Below, piece by piece: positions 17,890 to 26,704 of a stretch of 64,000 bases of DNA (its first letter is position 1; the number at the start of each line of letters is the position of its first letter). The position numbers and the translations under genes were made by a program. Origin of the DNA: Flavivirga aquatica (GTDB lineage: Bacteria; Bacteroidota; Bacteroidia; Flavobacteriales; Flavobacteriaceae); the NCBI RefSeq assembly GCF_001747085.1, contig NZ_MDJD01000054.1, positions 248,001-312,000 of the forward strand. Direction: 5' to 3'. A model generated the notes under the pieces. That model ran no database searches, was not told the DNA's origin, and was given only the letters and a program-made list of their open reading frames with translations.

Positions 17890-18191
17890 TGAAAGTATTT
17901 TTATCAGAACTTGCTGAAAACAAACTTCTAAAATTATCTGATTATATTCTAGAAAATTGGAATTTAAAAACACGTGATAAGTTTATTGAAAAACTGACAG
18001 AAAAAATAAAACAAATTTCTCTTCAACCTAAAAGTTGTCCTCAGTCTTCTGAATTTAAAGGTCTTTATAAGTGTGTAGTGACAAAACAAACAACTTTTTA
18101 CTATCGAATTTCGACAGAATTAAACGAAATTGAAATAATCACAATTTTTGACACAAGACAAAACCCTAATAAGTTGAAAAAAGACATCTAG
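17889..18191 (+). CDS. RelE/ParE-family toxin
   Basis: The 100-residue product has the family layout: N-terminal helix pair (SELAENKLLKLSDYILENWN), a basic helical stretch, and the strands YKCVVTKQTTFYYRIS and EIEIITIFDTRQNP. Members are ribosome-dependent RNases or gyrase poisons; the sequence does not decide between them. Overlap with the antitoxin shows coupling. No closing attC-like box follows: a truncated group II intron begins 12 bases downstream. Confidence 0.85.
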   Translation: MKVFLSELAENKLLKLSDYILENWNLKTRDKFIEKLTEKIKQISLQPKSCPQSSEFKGLYKCVVTKQTTFYYRISTELNEIEIITIFDTRQNPNKLKKDI

Positions 18192-18202
18192 CTCTAAAAA
18201 AG

Positions 18203-18471
18203 GTCGAGTAGGTAAAGGGGAATCTCACCCCTAAACCTCTCACAGAACCGTACGTGATAGTCTCCCATCATACGGCTCTTCTTAACAAGTCAAGTCAAGG
18301 TGTAAATCCATATTGCCAATGTACAAACATATTTGGGTACTGCTTAGCAGTTTCCTGTAACCATTTGTAAGCTGCAAACCAATGTTTACGCCTAAATCTC
18401 CGATATTTGTTGCGTACCCATTTTGCAAGTCGCTTATTCAGGAAACGGAACACATAATGTAATTCACTCAT
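18203..18471 (-). mobile_element. Truncated group II intron (3' part: maturase C-terminus and domains V-VI)
   Basis: On the minus strand the end of a maturase X/thumb region is readable (LHYVFRFLNKRLAKWVRNKY… to FVHWQYGFTP and stop). Next comes a domain V hairpin of the form GAGCCGTATGATGGG…CACGTACGGTTCT, then a domain VI hairpin GGGGTGAGATTCCCC. The 3' end CTACTCGAC falls at 18203. The 5' intron part is missing: at 18471 the sequence switches directly to an IS1182-family fragment. Confidence 0.85.
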
Positions 18472-18617
18472 TGTTGTCTGTATTAGATTTTTTAGGAGTT
18501 CTAGCTCTTTATTCTAGTCTTTATCAAAAAAAGCAAATTGCTATGTAATAGTGTAGTAAAAAAAAGTATTTTAGTACGAACTATTAAAAAACACGGAGGT
18601 TATTAGACGAACTGACG
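18472..18617 (+). mobile_element. IS1182-family fragment (3' 146 bases)
   Basis: It matches the last part of the transposase gene (from TGTTGTCTGTATTAG) through the right terminal repeat ending CTGACG at 18617. It shares the TAATAGTG variant after the stop with copies 3 and 4. The next bases TTACAAAAC start a cassette. It is probably the product of a deletion between this element and the neighbouring intron. Confidence 0.93.
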
Positions 18618-18651
18618 TTACAAAACATTAAAACTCACTAAAACCTAAAAA

Positions 18652-19869
18652 ATGGCTAACGATAAAATTACTATGCAGGAGAAAAAAAACCCTCCTAGAG
18701 TAAAAGAAGAATATAATACATTATCAATAACTATTACGTGTGATGACCCTGATGTAATAATAGCACCAGCAGCTCAAAAACCTGCCACATTAAAATTTGC
18801 AAAACCATTAATTGAAAAAATAGAAGGTCCATTTGATGAGAATAATGAGCTTGTAGATGAAATGGAAGTGGACAAAACTTATGTTTTTAAAGCTACAAAA
18901 TTCAAAGAATCAACTTTTACTCCAATAAAACACATTTGGTTTGCAGAACAAATAGATGACGGCGAGATAGTAGACCTAGAATACAAAAAAGGAGAAAACC
19001 CATACTTAGATAAGGATGATGCAGTATGCTACAGCTATAAAGCAAAAGATGCTGAAAAAATTCGAATTTATGCATACGTAGCTAAACCTATTGAAAAAGT
19101 CAGTATTTTATCTAACATAGGTTTTGTTGATGATTATGTCATAGCTATTCGAAACGGAAAAATTGTATACACTTGTAATAGTGGATGGATAGATAAAACT
19201 CACGCTTTTACCGATACCAAGAGAACAGAATTTTACATTGGTGTAAAAAACCTTTGGAATCAAATACTTAATGAAACTGGTATAAAATCTAATTCGCCAA
19301 ATGATAAGGGGTTTAAAGTTACATATCGACAAGATGCTACATTAATTCAGAATTTACCTTTAGTAAACAAACCTGTTAGATTAGGCAATACAAAGTCTTA
19401 TTTTGTAAAAAGTAATTTAACGGTTCAAGAAAAAGAACAAGTGGCATTAGCAATATTTCAAGAAGTTTCAATAGCTTTTGAAAGTTTTCAAGCTTTTGGT
19501 GCAGTCATAGGTAAAGGAGATTCAAGTTTTGAACCTGCGGACTTAATTTCAAATTTGATTAGTTTTTATAGAATCGTAAAACCCGAATTAACTGAAGAAG
19601 TCATTTTAAACTTAAGCAAAGAATTAACCGCAGAGCAATCAGTCGACGTTTATAGAAAATACCCTGGAACGTTTAGTGATGAGAAATATAAGAATAGAGT
19701 GTTTAAACCTAAATATTTTCCGAATGAACACTGTGACGGACAACCAGTATTCCCAAAAGAATTAAACTCTATAAAACCAACAAGTAAAAATAGTATATTT
19801 AGAGATTGGATGCCTATTTTTGATATACACGCTGGAAAACCACCAATTAGTGGAAGTAATAAATTATAA
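18652..19869 (+). CDS. Putative type VI effector with DUF4056-like domain
   Basis: The 405-residue product has no signal peptide. Residues about 60-150 resemble the Ig-type spacer of the TssD fusion at 124 (compare DKTYVFKATKF and IKHIWFAEQ with EYTLKASKF and IKWCYSY). Residues about 165-330 include YTCNSGWIDKTHAFTDTKR, which resembles the C-x-x-GFID-x-AH core of DUF4056 proteins, a family of possible hydrolases. A membrane-protein gene follows by 5 bases and could be its immunity gene. The cassette start TTACAAAACATTA is the same as for the effector cassettes at 86 and 30240. The effector role is inference; the catalytic site is unproven. Confidence 0.5.
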   Translation: MANDKITMQEKKNPPRVKEEYNTLSITITCDDPDVIIAPAAQKPATLKFAKPLIEKIEGPFDENNELVDEMEVDKTYVFKATKFKESTFTPIKHIWFAEQIDDGEIVDLEYKKGENPYLDKDDAVCYSYKAKDAEKIRIYAYVAKPIEKVSILSNIGFVDDYVIAIRNGKIVYTCNSGWIDKTHAFTDTKRTEFYIGVKNLWNQILNETGIKSNSPNDKGFKVTYRQDATLIQNLPLVNKPVRLGNTKSYFVKSNLTVQEKEQVALAIFQEVSIAFESFQAFGAVIGKGDSSFEPADLISNLISFYRIVKPELTEEVILNLSKELTAEQSVDVYRKYPGTFSDEKYKNRVFKPKYFPNEHCDGQPVFPKELNSIKPTSKNSIFRDWMPIFDIHAGKPPISGSNKL

Positions 19870-19874
19870 ATGTT

Positions 19875-20291
19875 ATGAAAACCATTAATAAGCATTTTGG
19901 GAAAATTTCATCAGTAGTTTTATTGACAACAATTTTATTTTTAAATTTTTTTGGTTTAAAATTAAGTTACTTCAAATCTTTCCTAGCTTTCAACAATATT
20001 TTATTTTTCACCATAATTATTGTTTTTTTTATTTCATTATATTTCTTTTACTATAAATCAAAAATATTCTTTAAAATTACATTCATATGTGTTTTATTTT
20101 GTTTGCAAGCTATATTCATATCTAAATTTATAAACTTGATTGAGATACAAAATATTAACTCGTCTATAAACGAAAAAAAATCGGCAGTAAGTTTGGGTTG
20201 GGTTATTATTCTACCAATTTTGTTTATACTATTCATCATTTTAGGATTAATATTTGATTATATCAAAAGTAGAAGAACTAACGTTTTGTAA
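19875..20291 (+). CDS. Small membrane protein, likely immunity partner of the upstream effector
   Basis: The 138-residue product has about four hydrophobic segments (residues about 12-30, 38-60, 68-88, 105-128) and a basic C-terminus, so it should be an inner-membrane protein. No family was recognised. It follows the DUF4056-like gene by 5 bases. Its TAA stop (20289-20291) lies inside the opening box of boundary 9. The immunity role is inferred from position. Confidence 0.5.
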   Translation: MKTINKHFGKISSVVLLTTILFLNFFGLKLSYFKSFLAFNNILFFTIIIVFFISLYFFYYKSKIFFKITFICVLFCLQAIFISKFINLIEIQNINSSINEKKSAVSLGWVIILPILFILFIILGLIFDYIKSRRTNVL

Positions 20292-20422
20292 CAATGTATA
20301 AAAAACATAGGGCTTTTGTGCTAAACCGAAAGATCTGTGAATATTAATAAAGTCCGCTAAATATAAAATTTGGCATTTATGTTAGAAAAGATAAAAGCAA
20401 AATATTTATATTTAGCTAAGTA

Positions 20423-21338
20423 ACCCGAGTTTCCAATTTTAAATTATCTGTTTGATTTGAAAAGCCATCACAAACAGTATTAGTTTTATAATAAATCCAT
20501 TAGTAGTCACAGCATTAATGTGTCTGGGCATTAAGCTGCAAATTTGACTAATGGAAGTTTCAATAATTTTCCTCATGGTATCTTTTATGTAAGCTACATA
20601 AGGCCTGTCCTTTCTTTTAGAATTGGTTTTTCTTGCTATTTGTAAGCGAACTTGCTCTGTTTCTTTAAATAAATCTTCCAATTCATAATCTGTATAGCCA
20701 CTATCCCCATATAGCACACTTTCTGCTGGTAAATCATGGTACATACGTTGTAGGATCTGTGAGTCGTGCTCTTTACCTTCTACCAAGTACATCTCCACAG
20801 GTATACCTGATTTGGTTGTTATTAGTTGTACTTTAAAACCATAAAAGTATTCTCTCTTAGATGCATTATACCCGCGATATGATTCGCCTTTTATCAATTT
20901 AGAACGACTTATTCGTATGTTATGGCAAACTCTTACAGGAAAGGAATCTATAATATATTCCATTTCACAATGGATATATTTAAAAACCCTGCCAATACTA
21001 AAAAAGATGCTCAATAATAATTCTTTAAGCCTGTGCAATCGCTTTGTGAAACCACTTTTGTTAATCATAGTTTTACACATATGGCTCTTCATGTATGACA
21101 GTGCTTTGCTTTGATTACCATTAAAGAGCATTGCTGAGACTAGTGCTGTCGATAGCACTTGGCTGTCACTGAATTTCCTGTTGCGATGTTCTTTATGGTT
21201 CATTTCTTTTAAAATATCGTCTACTATACAATAGATTCCTATAACTTTGTCTTGGAGCATTTTGAGTTCGTGTTTTTTTTTGCAACTCTAAAATACTAAA
21301 ACTTATTATGCTCCTATTTTTTTTTAGGAAACTCGGGT
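20423..21338 (-). mobile_element. IS982-family insertion sequence
   Basis: Terminal inverted repeats ACCCGAGTTTCC and GGAAACTCGGGT bound 916 bp. A 6-bp target duplication TAAGTA flanks it (20417-20422 and 21339-21344). It is inserted in the right half of boundary 9; uninterrupted homologues at 14310 read CTAAGTAATAAACC. Confidence 0.92.
20439..21260 (-). CDS. IS982-family transposase
   Basis: The 273-residue product contains the family core: IIDSFPVRVCHNIRISRSK (first catalytic Asp), GYNASKREYFYGFKVQLI, and LYGDSGYTDYELEDLF (second Asp). It looks intact. It reads against the direction of the surrounding cassette genes and fills its element. Confidence 0.92.
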   Translation of the reverse strand: MLQDKVIGIYCIVDDILKEMNHKEHRNRKFSDSQVLSTALVSAMLFNGNQSKALSYMKSHMCKTMINKSGFTKRLHRLKELLLSIFFSIGRVFKYIHCEMEYIIDSFPVRVCHNIRISRSKLIKGESYRGYNASKREYFYGFKVQLITTKSGIPVEMYLVEGKEHDSQILQRMYHDLPAESVLYGDSGYTDYELEDLFKETEQVRLQIARKTNSKRKDRPYVAYIKDTMRKIIETSISQICSLMPRHINAVTTNGFIIKLILFVMAFQIKQII

Positions 21339-21433
21339 TAAGTAATAAACCGAAACGTAAGTGCTTATCACCTGCCCTACGTTTCTTATACAAGACGTTA
21401 CCCACCCACAACTCGATTGAGATAATTCAAAAA

Positions 21434-22285
21434 ATGAATCGTGAAATAATAGATATAAATGATTATACAATTTTATTGGAAGAGGCTTCTACCGATAATA
21501 ATTTAATAGATTCATGTTTTTTTGACGAGCCTGTAATAGCTATCGCCTTTTATGGCTCAGGTGATGTTGGTCTTAACGTGAAATTTGATGGAAAAACCAA
21601 AGAGTTCCATCACACTAAAGGTATGGTACTATCATTTTATGCAGATAATATGGTAGAGTTTGAACATCATGTTTCCAAACTAAAATCACTACAATGTCTA
21701 GTAATCGCTACAGCAATTAAAAAAATAGACAAATTGCCTAATGGTGAAGGTCAATTCTTGGAACAATTTTTATATCAATTAATTCACCCAAAAGACCATT
21801 ATGTTGAAGGTCCTGTATTTAATATGAGCCCAGAAATGTTTCAATTAGTTGAACAGTTCTTTAGTAATACTTACGAGGGTGAGATTAAAATGATGTTTTA
21901 TAAAAGCCATATCACAGCTTTACTTTCTCATTATTTTGGACAATTGGCAAAACAACAAAGCACAAAACTTGATACTTCGCAAATAAAAAAAATCAATCTT
22001 GCTCAAGAAATTTTATTATCCGATTTAGAAAATCCTCCTTCCTTAACAGAATTGGCCAACAGAATTGGCACCAACACTAATAAGCTTAAAATAGAATTTA
22101 AAGCACAGTTTGGTGTTCCTGTTTTCAAATACTTACAAAACGAACGTTTAAAAAAAGCCTACAGTTTAATTAAAAACGAACAAAAAACAATTCAAGAAGC
22201 CGCTTGGGCTGTAGGTTACGACAGTTTAGGTTCTTTCTCTAACGCATTTGAAAAAAAGTTTGGCTACAGACCTAGCCAAGTGTAA
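21434..22285 (+). CDS. AraC-family transcriptional regulator
   Basis: The C-terminal 100 residues form the double-HTH domain: LTELANRIGTNTNKLKIEFK and, after it, AAWAVGYDSLGSFSNAFEKKFGYRPSQV, the diagnostic last motif. Residues 1-170 are an unassigned sensor domain. The chosen ATG at 21434 begins MNREIIDIND; a longer frame from 21308 would start inside the IS982 element. It lies upstream of three same-strand genes (22377-24102) and probably controls them. Confidence 0.88.
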   Translation: MNREIIDINDYTILLEEASTDNNLIDSCFFDEPVIAIAFYGSGDVGLNVKFDGKTKEFHHTKGMVLSFYADNMVEFEHHVSKLKSLQCLVIATAIKKIDKLPNGEGQFLEQFLYQLIHPKDHYVEGPVFNMSPEMFQLVEQFFSNTYEGEIKMMFYKSHITALLSHYFGQLAKQQSTKLDTSQIKKINLAQEILLSDLENPPSLTELANRIGTNTNKLKIEFKAQFGVPVFKYLQNERLKKAYSLIKNEQKTIQEAAWAVGYDSLGSFSNAFEKKFGYRPSQV

Positions 22286-22376
22286 AATTCTTTTCGAATA
22301 AATCATAATTCTTTCTAAATAAGTCGCTGGAAGGCAGCTACTATAGATTTGTATCATAATTTAAAAACTAAAGATT

Positions 22377-22772
22377 ATGATCAGTAAAAATTTATTTAGC
22401 ATTGTATGTGGTATACTCGTTTGGATTTTAGGAGTTAGCTTTTACCTCTTATCATTTTATGTTCCCATTTTAGAAAACCCGGAACTACAATCTAATATCG
22501 CATTGGCTTTAGGTATTATACCTAGCGCATGTATAGGAACATATCTGTTCTATACAAAAAGTCACATAAAACCATCTCAATTAGGGCTTACATTCGTTAT
22601 GGTGGCTACGCTTCTAGATGTAATAATCACAGTTCCAGTATTTATAATTCCAAATGGTGGAAGCTATTCAGAATTTTTCGGAGACCCAATGTTTTACACA
22701 ATTGTAGTTGAGTTTTACTTCATTGTATTCTATTTAGGAAATCATTTAACCAATAAAAAAATCAAAGCATGA
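22377..22772 (+). CDS. DUF5367-like membrane protein
   Basis: The 131-residue product has four transmembrane segments and matches the DUF5367 pattern (LSFYVPILEN, LVLGIIPSACIGTYLFY-type segment, VMVATLLDVIITVPVFIIP, GSYSEFFGDP). Function unknown. It overlaps the next gene by 4 bases (ATGA), so the two are translationally coupled within the AraC-linked group. Confidence 0.7.
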   Translation: MISKNLFSIVCGILVWILGVSFYLLSFYVPILENPELQSNIALALGIIPSACIGTYLFYTKSHIKPSQLGLTFVMVATLLDVIITVPVFIIPNGGSYSEFFGDPMFYTIVVEFYFIVFYLGNHLTNKKIKA

Positions 22773-23254
22773 AAACTATTGTTTTTTTTATTACGGTTTT
22801 ATTGAATGCACTTTCTACAGGTCTTTTCTTTGCTTGGTCTGTTTCAGTCATATTGGGAACAAAAAAAGTAGGCCATTTAACGTATTTGGAAACCATGCAA
22901 AGCATTAATAGAGAAATCCTGAATCCATTGTTCTTCATTGTGTTCTTTGCAAGCTTAATTGCATTGGGAATAACTACTTATTTACAGTTCAATAACAAAA
23001 CTGTATTTGTGTTAGTGCTGGCATCAACAATCATTTATCTAATTGGCACTTTTGGAGTTACAGCTTTTGGAAATGTTCCCTTAAACAATGAACTAGAAGT
23101 ATTAACCATTACCAATCTTAAAGCAATAGAGCTAAATAATTTTAGAATCTATTATGAAAGTGCATGGAATCATTACCATTGTATTAGAACCATTTCAAGC
23201 ATGGTTTCATTCATTCTATTACTTATATCAACATTTATTCAAAAAACATTTTAA
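22769..23254 (+). CDS. DUF1772 family membrane protein
   Basis: The product has four transmembrane helices, an N-terminal TGLFFAWSVSVI segment and the signature FGNVPLNNELE, as in DUF1772 (anthrone oxygenase-related) proteins. The 161-residue length is typical. It overlaps the DUF5367 gene by 4 bases and precedes the NmrA gene by 11. Such proteins are often next to NmrA/SDR enzymes; no substrate can be named. Confidence 0.8.
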   Translation: MKTIVFFITVLLNALSTGLFFAWSVSVILGTKKVGHLTYLETMQSINREILNPLFFIVFFASLIALGITTYLQFNNKTVFVLVLASTIIYLIGTFGVTAFGNVPLNNELEVLTITNLKAIELNNFRIYYESAWNHYHCIRTISSMVSFILLLISTFIQKTF

Positions 23255-23265
23255 AACAATTCATT

Positions 23266-24102
23266 ATGAAAAAAAACATTTTAGTAATCGGTGGAACTGG
23301 AAAAACTGGTCGCCGAGTAGTAGAGCAATTACAAAACAAAGGAATTGAGCCAAGAATTGGTTCAAGAAATTCATCACCAAGCTTTGATTGGGATAATAAA
23401 GAAACATGGATAGAAACCTTAAGCGGCATCGAAAAAATGTATGTTACGTATTATCCTGATCTTGCTGTTCCAGGAGCCAAAGAAGCTATAGAGAGTTTAA
23501 CTTATTTAGCAAAAGAATTAGGTGTTAAAAAAATGGTGCTGCTCTCAGGAAAAGGTGAAACTGAAGCTGAAGCTTGTGAAAAAATTGTGATGAATTCTGG
23601 CATGGATTATACAATAGTTAGAGCATCTTGGTTTAATCAGAATTGGAGCGAAAGCTTCTTTTTAGACCCTATTATTTCAGGAGAAGTGGCATTACCAATG
23701 TCTGATGTATTAATCCCGTTTGTAGACGCTAATGATATTGCAGAGGTTGCTGCTACTGTCCTACTCAATGATACATACAATGGTGAAATTATTGAGGTAA
23801 CAGGTCCCGAATTAATCACTTTTAAGGATATCGTCAATATCATTTCAAAGACTAGCAATAGAAAATTAAACTTCTATGAAATCACATTAGAACAGTATAT
23901 TGATGGCATGAAGCAAATGCAAATACCTAATGATGTTGTGTGGTTAATCGAGTATTTATTTAGTCATGTTTTAACTAATCCAAAGAATCAACTGGTAGTT
24001 AATGATATTGAACGAGTTCTAGGCAGAAAAGCAAAAACATTTCCAGAATATGCACAAGAAACTGCTGAAACTGGTGTTTGGAGTCAAGTTGAAGTCCGAT
24101 AA
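23266..24102 (+). CDS. NmrA-like NAD(P)-binding protein
   Basis: The 278-residue Rossmann protein opens with ILVIGGTGKTGRRVVEQL (GxxGxxG cofactor motif) and shows the atypical SDR pattern with ASWFNQNWSE and PFVDANDIAEVAATVL. It lacks the YxxxK pair of classical SDRs, in line with NmrA-type sensors or quinone/azo-type oxidoreductases. It is the last gene of the AraC-linked group, ending 3 bases before boundary 10. Substrate unknown. Confidence 0.82.
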   Translation: MKKNILVIGGTGKTGRRVVEQLQNKGIEPRIGSRNSSPSFDWDNKETWIETLSGIEKMYVTYYPDLAVPGAKEAIESLTYLAKELGVKKMVLLSGKGETEAEACEKIVMNSGMDYTIVRASWFNQNWSESFFLDPIISGEVALPMSDVLIPFVDANDIAEVAATVLLNDTYNGEIIEVTGPELITFKDIVNIISKTSNRKLNFYEITLEQYIDGMKQMQIPNDVVWLIEYLFSHVLTNPKNQLVVNDIERVLGRKAKTFPEYAQETAETGVWSQVEVR

Positions 24103-24104
24103 CT

Positions 24105-24297
24105 ATTGCCAACAAAGATAGGCATAAAACATAGCTAATATAGGCTTTCCGAGAGGTTTTTGTATATTTACAAAGTACGCCAAATTTTTTATTTAGTTAT
24201 ATTTGAAAAGAAAATTAAACATAAAAATAAAAAATTCGGCTCGTGCTAAATCCGAAAAGTTAGCGTTTATTTACACGCTACGTTTCATACACAAGAC
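24105..24297. repeat. attC-like cassette boundary 10 (split by IS1182-family copy)
   Basis: It opens TTGCCAAC and has arms GGCATAAAACATAGC and GCTACGTTTCATAC, with AATTCGGCTCGTGCTAAATCCG between, and ends CACAAGAC at the insertion sequence. It is a diverged relative of boundaries 4, 5 and 9. Its opening box is not complementary to the cassette start at 21397 (GTTACCC), suggesting rearrangement. Confidence 0.6.
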
Positions 24298-25943
24298 CGT
24301 CAGACTGTCTAATAACTTATCCTATTTTCTGAGGTAAATATTTCGTTTTTTCGTATCTTAATGTTATGAAATTCATCCTAGGAAAAGACCGAAAACAGAC
24401 CTGCCTTTTTCCTGTTTCTCTTGAAGATTCCATCGAACAAGAAAATAGCGTGAGGTCAATAGATCAATTTGTAGATTCACTTGACTTGAGCGAACTTAGT
24501 TTTCGTTCAGTTTTTACAGAAAATGGACCGCCTGCTTACAATCCATCTGTCTTACTAAAACTATACATTTATGGCTACATGAACCGCGTGCGTTCTTCAA
24601 GGCAATTGGAAAAAGAATGCAAACGAAATATTGAAGTGATGTGGCTTTTAGAAGCTCTAACTCCTGACCATAATACTATTAGCAATTTTAGAAAAGATAA
24701 TGCCAAGGCCATTAAAAAAGTGTTTTTTGCTACCGTTAAAATAGCTCGCAATTTTGGACTCATAGGTGCAACATTGGTTGCTGGAGATAGCACCAAACTC
24801 AGAGCGCAGAACAGTAAGAAGAACAATTTTAACCAAAAGAAAATCGGGAGCCATCTAGATTATATTGATAATAAACTGCAACAGTACAATAAAGCACTCG
24901 AGCAAAGTGATAGCGACAGTGAAAAGCAAGAAATAAATAAAGATATCGACAAACATAAAGGACGCAGAGAACACTATAAGCAACTTGAAAAAGAACTAAT
25001 AGAATCAGGAGAACCACAGATATCAACCTCGGATCCTGATAGCAAGCACTTAATAATACGTAATAACATTACTGAAGTTGCCTACTGTGTTCAGACCACT
25101 GTAGATGCAGATTACAACATCCCTTTTGATTACCTAGTAACCAACACGAATGATTCCAAAGCAATGGGACAGATGCTACGTAGAGCAAAATCTATCTTAC
25201 ACACCAATACATTTACCGCACTTTATGATAAAGGTTATCACACAGGAAGTGAATTCTGCACAGCCAATCAATTAAATATAAAAACACTGGTTGCAATACC
25301 TGGAATTGGGAGAGCCTCACAAGCTCCAGACCCAAACTACAACTCTGAACATTTTAAATACAATAAAGAAAATGACACCTATATGTGTCCACAGGGAAAT
25401 ATTCTTAAGAGTAATGGAAGCACTTATAAAGGAAGAAACTATAGATTTAAACAGTACAAAACAAATCAATGTAAATCTTGCCCCGTGAGGGACTTATGCA
25501 CAACTTCTAAAGTAAATGGAAAGGTAATACAGCGCAGTGAATTTCAAAAATACATAGAAGAAAATGCGCAACAAGTTTTAAAAAATCCCAAGGCATATAA
25601 AAAAAGACAAGCTATTGTAGAACACCCTTACGGAACCATAAAACGACAATGGGGCTTTAGCTATATCTTAACTAAAAAAACAATGCAAAGAGCAAGTGCT
25701 GATGTAGGGTTTATGTTCATAGCATATAACCTGAAAAGAATATGGAACATAATGAAAACAAAGAAACAAACGCTTTTTAGAGCTATAAATATTGGTATGT
25801 TGTCTGTATTAGATTTTTTAGGAGTTCTAGCTCTTTATTCTAGTCTTTATCAAAAAAAGCAAATTGCTATGTAATAGTGTAGTAAAAAAAAGTATTTTAG
25901 TACGAACTATTAAAAAACACGGAGGTTATTAGACGAACTGACG
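24298..25943 (+). mobile_element. IS1182-family insertion sequence, full copy 3
   Basis: Same terminal repeats as copy 2, 1646 bp, with one base fewer after the transposase stop (TAATAGTG). Left flank CACAAGAC, right flank TTAGCTAC. It shares point variants with copy 4 (for example SFRS, IGSH, NTND in the product), so these two are sisters. Confidence 0.92.
24366..25874 (+). CDS. IS1182-family transposase (copy 3)
   Basis: This intact 502-residue copy keeps all DDE-region motifs. It differs from copies 1 and 2 at a few residues (LSFRS for LGFRS near residue 45; IGSHLDY for IGRHLDY; TNTND for TNKND) and is identical at these to copy 4. Confidence 0.95.
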   Translation: MKFILGKDRKQTCLFPVSLEDSIEQENSVRSIDQFVDSLDLSELSFRSVFTENGPPAYNPSVLLKLYIYGYMNRVRSSRQLEKECKRNIEVMWLLEALTPDHNTISNFRKDNAKAIKKVFFATVKIARNFGLIGATLVAGDSTKLRAQNSKKNNFNQKKIGSHLDYIDNKLQQYNKALEQSDSDSEKQEINKDIDKHKGRREHYKQLEKELIESGEPQISTSDPDSKHLIIRNNITEVAYCVQTTVDADYNIPFDYLVTNTNDSKAMGQMLRRAKSILHTNTFTALYDKGYHTGSEFCTANQLNIKTLVAIPGIGRASQAPDPNYNSEHFKYNKENDTYMCPQGNILKSNGSTYKGRNYRFKQYKTNQCKSCPVRDLCTTSKVNGKVIQRSEFQKYIEENAQQVLKNPKAYKKRQAIVEHPYGTIKRQWGFSYILTKKTMQRASADVGFMFIAYNLKRIWNIMKTKKQTLFRAINIGMLSVLDFLGVLALYSSLYQKKQIAM

Positions 25944-25973
25944 TTAGCTACAATACACTCACACTCAATAAAA

Positions 25974-26180
25974 CTACTCTTCAACATATTCTAAAATATC
26001 TGCAGGTTGACATTCCAAAGCTTTACAGATAGCTTCTAAAGTAGAAAACCTGACTGCCTTAGCCTTACCCGACTTTAAAATAGACATGTTAGCTGTAGTA
26101 ATACCAATAATTTCAGCCAACTCTTTGCTTTTCATTTTTCGTTTTACAAGCATTATGTCAAGATTCACAACAATGGGCAT
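25974..26180 (-). CDS. XRE-type regulator (YozG-like)
   Basis: The 68-residue product is a single Cro/CI HTH: MLVKRKMKSKELAEIIGITT, ANMSILKSGKAKAVRF, LEAICKALECQPADILEYVEE. Small regulators of this type are typically encoded beside DUF2975 membrane proteins, as here (3-base gap to 26184). It is the last gene of a four-gene minus-strand operon with two CPBP proteases. Confidence 0.88.
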   Translation of the reverse strand: MPIVVNLDIMLVKRKMKSKELAEIIGITTANMSILKSGKAKAVRFSTLEAICKALECQPADILEYVEE

Positions 26181-26183
26181 ATA

Positions 26184-26678
26184 CTAAATGGTTAAATCGT
26201 TTTCTTCTTTAAGTTTTCCTCCATTTTTAATAAAATCTACAAGCATATATAAACCAAGCCCTACAAGTATAATAAAAAAGTAATGAATATAGTTGTTTAT
26301 AAAGATATCTAGCTTTAATTCTGCTCTGACACACGTATTGTAAATAGCCCCCAATACTCCAAAGATGATAATAAACAAACCACCTTTCCTAAATTTCACT
26401 TCACTCGTTGCATTAAAAAAACCTTGTTTTATAACTGCTTTTAACCCTCTTTGAACTTGAGCCAACCCAATAAATAAAATAATGCCTCGCATGAAAATAA
26501 TGAAATGGTTAAACATTCCGAAAACTTTATCATCATAAGCTTTACTATACATAAAATCTGGTATTACTAATATGATAAGACAAGTAATCAGTAAAATTAT
26601 AAGTAAGGTATTTATTAATATTAAAAATCTATATAAAAGTTTTATTTTTTTCATGTTTTTAAATGTCTTTAAAATCAA
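26184..26678 (-). CDS. DUF2975 family membrane protein
   Basis: The 164-residue product has four transmembrane segments arranged as in DUF2975: two near the N-terminus, then a loop with a RKGGLFIIIFGVLGAI segment, and a last helix FFIILVGLGLYMLVDFIKNG followed by a charged LKEENDLTI tail. DUF2975 proteins commonly pair with a small HTH regulator of the kind encoded next. Function unknown, possibly signal transduction across the membrane. Confidence 0.82.
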   Translation of the reverse strand: MILKTFKNMKKIKLLYRFLILINTLLIILLITCLIILVIPDFMYSKAYDDKVFGMFNHFIIFMRGIILFIGLAQVQRGLKAVIKQGFFNATSEVKFRKGGLFIIIFGVLGAIYNTCVRAELKLDIFINNYIHYFFIILVGLGLYMLVDFIKNGGKLKEENDLTI

Positions 26679-26704
26679 ATGTAAGAATTGATGAGTTTAT
26701 TTTT

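Larger units (their letters stand above)
20284..21403. repeat. attC-like cassette boundary 9, interrupted by an IS982-family element
   Basis: Left half (20284-20422) starts TTTTGTAAC, complementary to the cassette start GTTACAAAA at 18617, and is homologous to boundaries 4 and 5. The right half (21339-21403) ends CAAGACGTTACCC. Removing the IS and one 6-bp duplicate restores a boundary like number 5. Crossover G21397|T21398. Confidence 0.65.

Noticed and set aside
18240-18290. A rho-independent terminator or riboswitch after the toxin gene
   Set aside because: The strong GAGCCGTATG/CGTACGGTTC hairpin is the domain V of a group II intron on the minus strand.
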